Positions 51,146 to 59,260 of a DNA stretch of 64,000 nucleotides are shown one piece after another. Made by a program: the position numbers and the translations under genes. The DNA comes from Candidatus Zixiibacteriota bacterium (GTDB lineage Bacteria > Zixibacteria > MSB-5A5 > GN15 > FEB-12), in NCBI GenBank assembly GCA_040753875.1, contig JBFMDV010000002.1, forward strand, positions 55,552 to 119,551, written 5' to 3'. Under the pieces are notes generated by a model. That model saw nothing but the letters and a program-made list of their open reading frames with translations, was not told where the DNA came from and did not search any database. Within the stretch, counting starts at the first letter, position 1; every line of letters starts with the position of its first letter.

Positions 51146-51760
51146 ATGAAAAAGACAGCATGGATTGTCGCAATAGCCTGTTTGCTTTTTGGTCTCAACG
51201 TCGCGGCCTACGATGCCGTCGGTACGGCTTTTGGCGCCCTGACCACAGCGCAGTCGCTGGGCCAGGGGAAAGCCAATATCGGGGCCGGTGTCGGTATTGC
51301 CGACGCTACTTCGGTGTTCGGCCAGCTCAGCTATGGACTATCCAAGTACACCGACGGGCGCTTGAAACTCGGCCTCGTTGACGACTACAATACCGAGTTG
51401 GCGTTCGGAGCCGATTTCAAATGGCAGTTCCTCTCCACGACCGGTGACAGCCGGCGTCCGATGGACATGGCGCTGGGCGGCTTCTTTGAGTTCACCGAAT
51501 TTGGTGGCCAGACGCTTTTCCAGTTCGGCGGGCAGTTTTTCGGCTCCCGCAGTTTCAGGATGAGCAATGGATCCGCACTCACCCCGTACGGACGGTTTAA
51601 TGCCCGACTTGAGTCCATTGAAGATGCCGACACCAAGATCCGTTTTGGCCTCAATGGCGGCTGCGCGTGGGCTGTGTCTACTACCATCAATCTCTATGGC
51701 GAGTTTCAACTCGACGGCAACGACGGTGTCTTTTTTGGCATCGACTTTAACATGATGTGA
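51146..51760 (+). CDS. Small outer membrane beta-barrel protein
   Basis: A 204-residue protein with a signal peptide (MKKTAWIVAIACLLFGLNVA) and a mature part of alternating strands (TDGRLKLGLVDDYNTELAFG; GSALTPYGRFNARLE), ending in VFFGIDFNMM. It resembles eight- to ten-strand barrels of the OmpA/OmpW shape but has no recognisable family motif. The start at 51146 is chosen for the signal peptide and the GAGGAA before it. It has its own candidate promoter and terminator, so it is a single-gene unit. Confidence 0.83.
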   Translation: MKKTAWIVAIACLLFGLNVAAYDAVGTAFGALTTAQSLGQGKANIGAGVGIADATSVFGQLSYGLSKYTDGRLKLGLVDDYNTELAFGADFKWQFLSTTGDSRRPMDMALGGFFEFTEFGGQTLFQFGGQFFGSRSFRMSNGSALTPYGRFNARLESIEDADTKIRFGLNGGCAWAVSTTINLYGEFQLDGNDGVFFGIDFNMM

Positions 51761-51782
51761 TCGGATTCCTGAAGCTGATTCC

Positions 51783-51807
51783 AAAGCCCCGACTGTCGGG
51801 GCTTTTT
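51783..51807 (+). terminator. Intrinsic terminator immediately before uppP
   Basis: Stem AAAGCCCCGA (51783-51792) with TCGGGGCTTT (51796-51805), loop CTG, then TT. It ends only 5 bp before the uppP ATG, leaving no room for a ribosome binding site between them. Confidence 0.9.
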
Positions 51808-51812
51808 AGTGT

Positions 51813-52586
51813 ATGACCTACTTTGATGCCGCCGTTCTGGGAATTGTGCAGGGACTAACCGAGTTCCTTCCGGTCTCGTCGTCCGGTCACTTGGTGCTTG
51901 CCGAGGCGCTCTTACATGTCAAAAAACCGGGTGTCACCCTTGAGGTGATGGTCCACTTGGGTACACTTGTCGCGGTCATTATTTATTTTTGGAAACAACT
52001 TTGGCGGCTGATGAAGGCACTGTTCAAACGGACCATGGCCCGCGAGCGGGCCTTGATTCTGTACTTGATTGTCGGCACTATTCCGGCAGGCTTGGCGGGC
52101 ATTCTCCTTAAGGACTTCTTTGAAAAGACATTCTCAAACCCGGTGGAAACATCGATTGAGCTGATCATCACCGGGTTGATTCTTCTGGTGCCGCGCTTCT
52201 TTCGAGCGGGCACTGGGCTAGTCGCACTCCCGTCGGCCGTTGTCATGGGAATCGGACAAGCGATCTCCATCCTCCCCGGGATATCCCGTTCCGGTACGAC
52301 TATCGTATCGGGAATGCTTATGAAAGTGGAACCGGCGCTGGCGGCGGAGTTTTCCTTTCTTCTCTCTATACCGGCTATCGGTGGAGCGATTCTGTTAGAA
52401 CTGAACGATCTGTTCGAAATGGAGGGTCAGGTCGCAGGGCAGTATCTCTTCGCTGCCCTCCTGTCCTTCATCTTCGGCCTCATCTCCGTTTACTGGGTGT
52501 TGAGGTCTGTGAAACGGGGCAAGTTCGAGTACTTCGCCTACTATTGTTTTGCCGCCGGCCTGCTGGGGCTGTATCTTTTTCTGTAG
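51813..52586 (+). CDS. uppP: Undecaprenyl-diphosphatase
   Basis: UppP recycles undecaprenyl diphosphate to the monophosphate carrier used for peptidoglycan and polysaccharides. It has 257 residues with about eight membrane segments. Catalytic motifs are VQGLTEFLPVSSSGHLVLAE (the glutamate and serine block) and ISILPGISRSGTTIVSGML with the conserved arginine. The start ATG 51813 has no ribosome binding site and lies 5 bp after a terminator hairpin. Its TAG is followed at once by the ATG of the next gene. Confidence 0.96.
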   Translation: MTYFDAAVLGIVQGLTEFLPVSSSGHLVLAEALLHVKKPGVTLEVMVHLGTLVAVIIYFWKQLWRLMKALFKRTMARERALILYLIVGTIPAGLAGILLKDFFEKTFSNPVETSIELIITGLILLVPRFFRAGTGLVALPSAVVMGIGQAISILPGISRSGTTIVSGMLMKVEPALAAEFSFLLSIPAIGGAILLELNDLFEMEGQVAGQYLFAALLSFIFGLISVYWVLRSVKRGKFEYFAYYCFAAGLLGLYLFL

Positions 52587-54167
52587 ATGTCTCGTCATTT
52601 CCTGGTAATACGGCTGGGGTCGCTGGGGGACGTTCTCCTGACTTCCGCAGCACTAATAAATCTGAGAATCTCCTTTCCCGATTGCCGCATCACCTGTCTT
52701 ACGAAGCGCCGGTTTGCCGGTCTGGTTGCAGCCATGACCGGAGTCGACGAGGTGATCGCAATCGATAACGATGCCGGTTTTTCAGCACTTTTCAAACTGC
52801 TGCAGGACCTCGACAACGGCCGTTTCACCGATATAGTCGATCTCCACGGCAATTTCCGGTCGTGGTTTTTGCGTCAGATCGTAAGTGCGTCGCAAAAGAC
52901 AGTGTATCCCAAGCGGCGATTCGAGCGATGGCAGATCGTTCGGACCCACCAGTATCCGTCGCAATGGCCGCACACCATTGACCTCTACAACGATACCGTT
53001 ACCCAGCTTGGTGGGCGGGTATTCTGTCGAAGGCCGGTACTGCCGCTGCACACACTACGTCCGACTACAGGCGATTTTCAGCCATCCTTTCATTCGTCAA
53101 TATGTATTGCTCCCGGCGCGGCGCATCCCAACAAGCAATGGCCGATCGCCCGATTTGAAACGGTCGCACGTGAACTACATAAGAGACATGGCTGCCGAAT
53201 TTTCTGGGTGGTGACCCGTGTCGACCAGGGGAAAGCACAACTTGCTTCCGAGTTGCGAGGCGAATCATTCGTCGAACTTGTCGATCAGCCTATCGAGCAA
53301 TTGGCTACTTTGTTCGCGCAATGCCGTTTGGTGATCGCCAACGACTCCGGCCTGATGCACTTGGCCTCCGCGGTCGGAACGCCGGTCATCGGCATATTCG
53401 GCCCCACGCATCCCTCGCTGGGGTTTGCACCGCGTGGTCAGTTCGATAGAATTGTCCAGGTGGACGAGTCATGCCGACCCTGCTCTCTCCACGGCAAGAA
53501 GCCCTGTTGGCGCGAAGAGCGATACTGCTTCACCCGTATACAGCCCGAACAAGTCCTTGCGGCGGCAGAGAGCATACTGACTTCACGGATCAACACGATG
53601 CCCGCGTTGTTTGTCGACCGCGACGGTACCCTGACGGTTGAGAAACACTTCATCTCCGATCCGGCGCAACTGGAACTCATCCCCGGAGCCGCAAACGCAC
53701 TGGCCGTGATGAAACAGCGCGGCTATCATCTGGTAGCCGTGTCTAACCAGTCTGGTGTGGCACGCGGCTATTTCTCGGAGGCGGATGTCCGCGCCGTGAA
53801 TTTACGGCTGGAAGAACTTCTGCAAGCTGAAGGGGTTGCGCTTGACGGTATTTACTACTGTCCGCACCACCCGCGAGGCACCGTGCCCGAATACGCCCGT
53901 TTCTGCTATTGCCGCAAACCGAACCCGGGTATGGCTGAGCAGGCAGCAAGAGAACTGGGGATCGACCTGCGCCGGTCGCTCGTCATCGGCGACAAGCTCG
54001 ATGACCTCCATCTGGGGGACATTGTAGGTGCCCGGTCATTCCTCGTACGGACTGGCTACGGGCGGAAATCGGATGATCGCCTTCGGGAATCCGGCACCGC
54101 AGCTCATCGATTAGTGTTTGACGATCTTCCCGCCGCCGTACAACATGTTGTGGACCACAATCTATGA
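52587..54167 (+). CDS. Fusion of heptosyltransferase (GT9) and D-glycero-D-manno-heptose-1,7-bisphosphate 7-phosphatase
   Basis: A 526-residue two-domain protein. Residues 1-337 are a GT9 enzyme like WaaF/WaaC (VIRLGSLGDVLLTSAALINL; SICIAPGAAHPNKQWPIARF; VIANDSGLMHLASAVGTPVI, the last being the ADP-heptose site). Residues 338-526 are a GmhB-type HAD phosphatase (ALFVDRDGTLTVEKHFISDP with D344 and D346; VAVSNQSGVARGYFSE; YYCPHHPRGTVPEYARFCYC zinc region; CRKPNPGM). The fusion joins making the ADP-heptose precursor and using ADP-heptose for lipopolysaccharide core. It directly follows uppP and overlaps amrS by 4 bp. Confidence 0.93.
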   Translation: MSRHFLVIRLGSLGDVLLTSAALINLRISFPDCRITCLTKRRFAGLVAAMTGVDEVIAIDNDAGFSALFKLLQDLDNGRFTDIVDLHGNFRSWFLRQIVSASQKTVYPKRRFERWQIVRTHQYPSQWPHTIDLYNDTVTQLGGRVFCRRPVLPLHTLRPTTGDFQPSFHSSICIAPGAAHPNKQWPIARFETVARELHKRHGCRIFWVVTRVDQGKAQLASELRGESFVELVDQPIEQLATLFAQCRLVIANDSGLMHLASAVGTPVIGIFGPTHPSLGFAPRGQFDRIVQVDESCRPCSLHGKKPCWREERYCFTRIQPEQVLAAAESILTSRINTMPALFVDRDGTLTVEKHFISDPAQLELIPGAANALAVMKQRGYHLVAVSNQSGVARGYFSEADVRAVNLRLEELLQAEGVALDGIYYCPHHPRGTVPEYARFCYCRKPNPGMAEQAARELGIDLRRSLVIGDKLDDLHLGDIVGARSFLVRTGYGRKSDDRLRESGTAAHRLVFDDLPAAVQHVVDHNL

Positions 54168-55153
54168 TCGTCAAGGCGGCATATTCGGAACAACTCGATG
54201 ATGACAGGGTAACATGTCATCTCTGTCCGGCGGAATGTCGGTTGACACGCGGGAAGCCGGGAATATGTCGGTGCCGGTTCAATCAGGACGGCGCCCTGGT
54301 GACCGACAACTACGGCGAACTGGTGACACTGGCTGTCGACCCGATCGAAAAGAAACCGCTGTATCACTTTTATCCCGGAAGTTTGATTCTGTCCACCGGG
54401 CCGAATTGCTGCAACCTCGGCTGCCTGCATTGCCAAAACTGGTCCATCTCTCAGGAAAAGACGCACACGACATACGTGAGTCCGGAGGAACTGGTGAATC
54501 TGGCGCTGGAACATAACACCCTTGGCGTGGCGTTTACCTATACGGAGCCGATGGTCTGGTTCGAGTATATCATGGATGTTGCGCCGCTGCTTCGCCAGAA
54601 CGGTCAGAAAGTTGTACTGGTGACGAACGGATACATCAATCCCGATCCGCTCGAACAACTTATTGCCGTTACCGATGGCATGAATATCGATCTGAAAGGG
54701 ATTCGACGCGAATTCTATCTTCGCATCTGCAAAGCGAAGATCGAGCCGGTCCTGGCGACCATCCGCCGGGTGGCCGCAAGCGATGTCCACCTCGAACTAA
54801 CCAATCTGATCATCCCGGGAGAGAATGACACCGAACAGGAGGTCCGAGGGTTGATCGATTTTGTCGCCTCGTTGTCGGATGAAATTCCGCTGCACTTTTC
54901 GGCCTACCACCCGGATTACCAGCTTGACCGACCGTCGACCCCAACCGCGCTTCTTCTGCAAGCCCGCGATTGGGCCGCCCAGAAGCTGAAGTACGTCTAC
55001 CTCGGTAATATCGCCTCCGCCGCCGGTTCAGATACCCACTGCCCTTCCTGCGGAAACCTGCTCGTGTCACGGACCGGCTATCATGCTCAGGTCGTCGGAC
55101 TGGAGGGGACCAAGTGCGGCAATTGCGGACGCGAAAGCGGTATCAAACGATAG
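54164..55153 (+). CDS. amrS: AmmeMemoRadiSam system radical SAM enzyme
   Basis: A 329-residue radical SAM enzyme of the PflA-like group usually called AmrS. C83, C87 and C90 in CCNLGCLHCQNWSIS bind the 4Fe-4S cluster. The N-terminal region has extra cysteines (CHLCPAECRLTRGKPGICRC) and the C-terminus has CPSCGNLLVSRTG and CGNCGRESGIKR, both likely metal-binding. The family is named for co-occurrence with AMMECR1 and Memo proteins, neither of which is here. The reaction is not settled. It overlaps the upstream fusion gene by 4 bp. Confidence 0.92.
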   Translation: MIVKAAYSEQLDDDRVTCHLCPAECRLTRGKPGICRCRFNQDGALVTDNYGELVTLAVDPIEKKPLYHFYPGSLILSTGPNCCNLGCLHCQNWSISQEKTHTTYVSPEELVNLALEHNTLGVAFTYTEPMVWFEYIMDVAPLLRQNGQKVVLVTNGYINPDPLEQLIAVTDGMNIDLKGIRREFYLRICKAKIEPVLATIRRVAASDVHLELTNLIIPGENDTEQEVRGLIDFVASLSDEIPLHFSAYHPDYQLDRPSTPTALLLQARDWAAQKLKYVYLGNIASAAGSDTHCPSCGNLLVSRTGYHAQVVGLEGTKCGNCGRESGIKR

Positions 55154-55167
55154 TACAGGTGGAATCA

Positions 55168-55227
55168 ATGGATTCCGATAAGTATGGGAACTGGACGAAT
55201 GTCGGTCTCACCTTCAATATCCGCTAA
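55168..55227 (+). pseudogene. Possible C-terminal remnant of an outer membrane protein
   Basis: A 19-codon frame reads MDSDKYGNWTNVGLTFNIR and stops. The ending (VGLTFNIR with aromatic F) looks like the last strand of a beta-barrel. No upstream part is present. It may be the scar of a deleted gene or chance. The remaining gap to 55295 shows nothing else. Confidence 0.25.
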
Positions 55228-55295
55228 CGGGTTTGATTCGGCCATTCGTCTTATTGGATGCATGTGACTGGCGGCGAACTCCGGTCTGAGAACTG

Positions 55296-58100
55296 ATGAC
55301 GGCAAACACCCACTATATTCGGCGTGCGGTTCTGCGGGTAGTCCTGCTTGCCATGGCGCTTGCATTATTCGCAATCCCGTGCCGTGCCCAGTACTACTTC
55401 GGCAAGAACAAGGTCCAGTACACCAGTTTCGACTGGCAGGTGATGACCACCGAGCATTTCAATATCTATTTCTATAAGGAAGAGGCCGATATCGCCCGTA
55501 TCGCAGCCCAGGAAGCGGAAACTGCCTATGATCTTCTGTCCGCCCGGTTCAACCACGAGGTCAAGCGGCGTATCCCGCTGATCATCTATTCGTCTCCAAG
55601 CTATTTCTCCCAGACCAATGTCATCCCCGGCTTGCTGCCGGAATCTGTGGGCGGGTTCACGGAATTCCTGAAAGGGCGGGTGGTCATCCCGTTCCATGGT
55701 TCATATTACGATTTCGTTCATGTCATCCGGCATGAAATGGTCCATGTGTTCCAGCTCGACAAGATGGAAACTGTCACCAGTCGCCAGGCGCGTATCCGCT
55801 ACGGCTACTTGCCACTGTGGTTCACGGAGGGACTGGCCGAGTTCTGGTCAAAGGAGTGGGACACAGAAGCAGACATGATCCTCAAGGATCTGGTGATCGA
55901 CGGCCAGCTTCCGGCCATCTCCGACCTCTATGTCGTTCAGGGCACGTATTTCATGTATAAGATCGGGGAATCGATCTGCCAGTTTATCGATTCCACTTAT
56001 GGTCCGGACAAGCTCGTGCTTCTGTTCGACAACTGGCCCAAAGGACGGGATTTCGACGATGTCGTGCAATTGACGCTTGGCGATAACCTCGGACAAGTGT
56101 CCCAGAAATGGCACTATGCGCTCAAGCGGAAGTACTTCCCCGAGATCCAGGATCTGGGCCTTCCGAAAATGGACTCGCGACAGGTCAATGCCGACGGCTA
56201 CGCGGTGAAAGGTGTGCCGATTCACTGGGATGATGGCACCGGCGCCAAGGACTGGATCATCTTCAAGGCTAATCGTCTCGGCTACACCGGCATTTACATG
56301 AAACCTGCGGGAGAAGCCAAAGGACCGGTCAAGACATTGGTCAAAGGGGAACGGTCTGCCAGGTTCGAATCACTCTACCTGCTTCGGTCAGGTATCGATG
56401 CCCACGATTCCGGGCTGGTAATCTTTTCATCCAAGTCCAAAGAGCGGGATGTTATTTATCTCTACGATCTCAACCGGGAGAAGATCATCGGACAGTTTCA
56501 GTTTGAGGATCTGGTTGCCGCGCTCTCGCCGCGGTTCTCATCCGATGCCCGACAGGTGGTCTTCTCCGGCATGAAAAAGAGCGGCTACTCCGATCTGTAT
56601 GTTCTGGACCTCAAGTCCTCGACGTATCGAACTCTTACCAGCGATATCTATTACGACGCCGATCCGGCCTTTACGCCTGATGGCTCCAAAGTGGTTTTCT
56701 CGTCTGACCGGGCTTCAAGTGGCATGACCGGGGCGATCAATCTTTTCGAGTTGGACCTGTCCGACAGAAGCATTCGTCAGCTTACCTTCGGGCATTTCCG
56801 AGACCAGTCGGCACAAGTGACGGCGGATGGCATATACTTTTCGTCCGACCGCCTTGGTACCTACAACCTGTTTGCCCTCAGACCGGACGGTTCGCTGAGC
56901 CGCCAATCGACCTATGTTACCGGCGCCTTCGATCCGCGGCCGACGCACAACGATTCTGCTCTGGTTTTCACTGGTTATCAGGATCAGATGTTTCAGATAT
57001 ACCAAATGCCGCTGCTTAAAGAGCCGCTGTCGGTGACGCAGGTGGCCACTGCCGACAGCGTTCCCTGGCAGCCGCGGCGCATCGACGCCACAACCAGCCA
57101 GGCAACGATCTCCTATGAGGCCAAGTATTCATTCGACATCGCTCAGTCATCAGTCGCCTACGATCCGATCTATGGCTCGATCGGCGGTTTGCAGGCAGCC
57201 ATTTCCGACGTCCTTGGGAACAAGGCATTCCACTTTCTCCTGACCAATACCGCGCGGACCAACGACCAGTTGCTGTCGTCATTCAATCTTGGCGTTACCT
57301 ACATTAACCGGGAGAAGCAGCTCAATTGGGGGGTCGGGGCGTTTCACCTGTTCAACGAGTACTACAACGACTTCGATGGCTACTATTTCGAGCGGCAGGC
57401 CGGTGGTCTCGGTCTGTTCAGCTACCCGGTGTCAAAATTCCAGCGCTTTGATTTCACGACGTTCGGCAGATACTCAAAGAAGGACCGCAGCTACGGTCTC
57501 AACTCGCGTGAGGTGGTGTTGCTGTCCAATTACGTGAGCTGGATATACGACAATTCGCTATGGGATGTCACCGGTCCCCTTGAAGGTCGGCGCTATAACC
57601 TGACCGTCGGCCTGACGACGTCGCTCAATGAAGGCAAAGTGTACAATCGATTGGCGTTTGGTGACATCCGTCACTACTTCCGTCTCGGCAAATACTCCGC
57701 CTTCGCCAATCGGCTGTTCGCCTATTCCTCAAGCGGCATTGAACCTCAGCGCATTTACCTTGGCGGGAGCTGGTCGTTCCGTGGATTTGACCGCCGCGCA
57801 TTCTATAACCGCAACATCCTTTTTTCCTCGACGGAGTTGCGCTTCCCGCTCATCGATGCCCTCGTCATCGGTTTTCCTTTCGGCGGTCTCGGGTTCCAGG
57901 GGATCCGGGGGGCGCTGTTTTATGACACCGGCGCAGCATGGGACGATGAGTTCGACCGTTTCTACGGGTCATTTGGTGCCGGCTTCAGAGTGAATCTGGG
58001 ATATATCATCGTCCTCCGATTTGATTTTTCACGAACGACCGACTACCGGACCATCAGCCCGTCAACCGACTTTGATTTCTTCTTCGGGTGGAATTTCTGA
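55296..58100 (+). CDS. Gluzincin-like peptidase fused to TolB-type propeller and Omp85-type barrel
   Basis: A 934-residue exported protein. After a signal peptide (VLLAMALALFAIPCRAQ) comes a peptidase-MA-like domain to about residue 280, with HEMVH at 146-150 and a downstream glutamate in TEGLAEFWS (178 or 182). Residues about 300-600 are PD40/TolB-type propeller repeats (ALSPRFSSDARQVVFSGMKK; ADPAFTPDGSKVVFSSDR; DGIYFSSDRLGTYNLFAL). The C-terminal 310 residues look like an Omp85-type barrel, with SFRGFDRRAFYNRNILFSST holding the RGF motif at 829-831, and terminal F. There are no POTRA repeats. It is likely an outer-membrane protein with a periplasmic protease-propeller arm. It overlaps the next gene by one base. 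Confidence 0.85.
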   Translation: MTANTHYIRRAVLRVVLLAMALALFAIPCRAQYYFGKNKVQYTSFDWQVMTTEHFNIYFYKEEADIARIAAQEAETAYDLLSARFNHEVKRRIPLIIYSSPSYFSQTNVIPGLLPESVGGFTEFLKGRVVIPFHGSYYDFVHVIRHEMVHVFQLDKMETVTSRQARIRYGYLPLWFTEGLAEFWSKEWDTEADMILKDLVIDGQLPAISDLYVVQGTYFMYKIGESICQFIDSTYGPDKLVLLFDNWPKGRDFDDVVQLTLGDNLGQVSQKWHYALKRKYFPEIQDLGLPKMDSRQVNADGYAVKGVPIHWDDGTGAKDWIIFKANRLGYTGIYMKPAGEAKGPVKTLVKGERSARFESLYLLRSGIDAHDSGLVIFSSKSKERDVIYLYDLNREKIIGQFQFEDLVAALSPRFSSDARQVVFSGMKKSGYSDLYVLDLKSSTYRTLTSDIYYDADPAFTPDGSKVVFSSDRASSGMTGAINLFELDLSDRSIRQLTFGHFRDQSAQVTADGIYFSSDRLGTYNLFALRPDGSLSRQSTYVTGAFDPRPTHNDSALVFTGYQDQMFQIYQMPLLKEPLSVTQVATADSVPWQPRRIDATTSQATISYEAKYSFDIAQSSVAYDPIYGSIGGLQAAISDVLGNKAFHFLLTNTARTNDQLLSSFNLGVTYINREKQLNWGVGAFHLFNEYYNDFDGYYFERQAGGLGLFSYPVSKFQRFDFTTFGRYSKKDRSYGLNSREVVLLSNYVSWIYDNSLWDVTGPLEGRRYNLTVGLTTSLNEGKVYNRLAFGDIRHYFRLGKYSAFANRLFAYSSSGIEPQRIYLGGSWSFRGFDRRAFYNRNILFSSTELRFPLIDALVIGFPFGGLGFQGIRGALFYDTGAAWDDEFDRFYGSFGAGFRVNLGYIIVLRFDFSRTTDYRTISPSTDFDFFFGWNF

Positions 58101-59260
58101 TGTCGCAATCACGATTTGTCATAAGCTGCATGGTCGCCGGACTACTCCTGGCCGGTTGTTCTACGCAATTCAGGTTCAAGAAGGAGATGCTCGCTCGTCC
58201 GTCCGCGTGGCAGTTCCCGCGCGGTACGATCGACGGACGCGGCGCGCTGGAGTCCGCCTCATTCTCCGGAGAATTGAAGAAAGTATGGGAAGCCAGGCTG
58301 GGGGACAAACCGGCGGGACCTCTGACCGTGCAGAATGGCCTGTTGGTCTACGCCAGCAGCCGCAAGCGGGTCCGATTTTTCGATACAGAAACGGGCGAGA
58401 ATCTCGGGATGATACGAATCAAAGGAGTTCCTCAGACCGGGGTCGTCATGACCGGTACGCAAGCCTTTGTCGGCGTTATGCCTCCGCAGGACAAAATTCT
58501 CGGACTGGACCTGTGGCGGAGAAAAGTCATCTGGAGCTTTCCCATAAAGGACCCGGCTCCCGGGTCGATAATAGTAAGTAACCGCCTGATAATCAGTTCC
58601 GTGGCGGGCCGGGTAACCGCCCTGGCTCTCGAGAATGGCCACAAGGACTGGCAGGTGGATACCGAAGGCAGGCTGCTTGGACAGGCGTCGGCCAACGACA
58701 GCTTGATCTTCCAGCAGACTGACCGCGGTGACCTGATGGCGCTCGCGGTCTCCGATGGTCGCCAGGTGTGGCGCACTCATCTTGATGGGCCCTGTGCTGG
58801 CGCTGTAGCTGTCGCCGGATTGCTTTATGTCGGCGATGTTCTCGGCAATCTGCTGGCGCTGACACCGGATTCGGGCACGATAGTCTGGCGTGTCAACGTC
58901 GGCAGTCCCATGTGGGGCAGCCCGACTGTCGCCGGCGACCGCGTCGTGATTGGACACAGCGGCGGTGACTTGGTTGCCTTGGACAGTCACACCGGCGAGA
59001 AGATATGGACATACAGTACTCTGGAAGTCGTGAAGAGCTCGCCGATAGTGGTCGGGCAATATGTTGTGGCTGGTACGATGGGAGGGAAACTGGTGTCGCT
59101 GCGACTCGGAGATGGTACGCTGGTATCGCAACAACAGCTGACCGGCGCAGTGCAATACGGACCGGTGAGCGACGGTCGCCGTATCTTGGTGGCGACGCAG
59201 TCGGGACGAATAGTCTGTTTTGGAGAAAGCAATGACCAACTCTCCCAAAGTCATCACTGA
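58100..59260 (+). CDS. BamB-like PQQ-type beta-propeller lipoprotein
   Basis: A 386-residue lipoprotein: signal and lipobox give C20 (CMVAGLLLAGC). The rest is a seven- or eight-bladed PQQ-like propeller with repeats such as VTALALENGHKDWQVDTEGR, GDLMALAVSDGRQVWRTHLD and GDLVALDSHTGEKIWTYSTL. BamB, which scaffolds BamA in barrel assembly, has this fold. Being co-transcribed (TGATG overlap) with an Omp85-type barrel gene makes a partner role plausible, by inference. An extra 29-bp overlap joins it to the HEAT gene. Confidence 0.88.
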   Translation: MSQSRFVISCMVAGLLLAGCSTQFRFKKEMLARPSAWQFPRGTIDGRGALESASFSGELKKVWEARLGDKPAGPLTVQNGLLVYASSRKRVRFFDTETGENLGMIRIKGVPQTGVVMTGTQAFVGVMPPQDKILGLDLWRRKVIWSFPIKDPAPGSIIVSNRLIISSVAGRVTALALENGHKDWQVDTEGRLLGQASANDSLIFQQTDRGDLMALAVSDGRQVWRTHLDGPCAGAVAVAGLLYVGDVLGNLLALTPDSGTIVWRVNVGSPMWGSPTVAGDRVVIGHSGGDLVALDSHTGEKIWTYSTLEVVKSSPIVVGQYVVAGTMGGKLVSLRLGDGTLVSQQQLTGAVQYGPVSDGRRILVATQSGRIVCFGESNDQLSQSHH

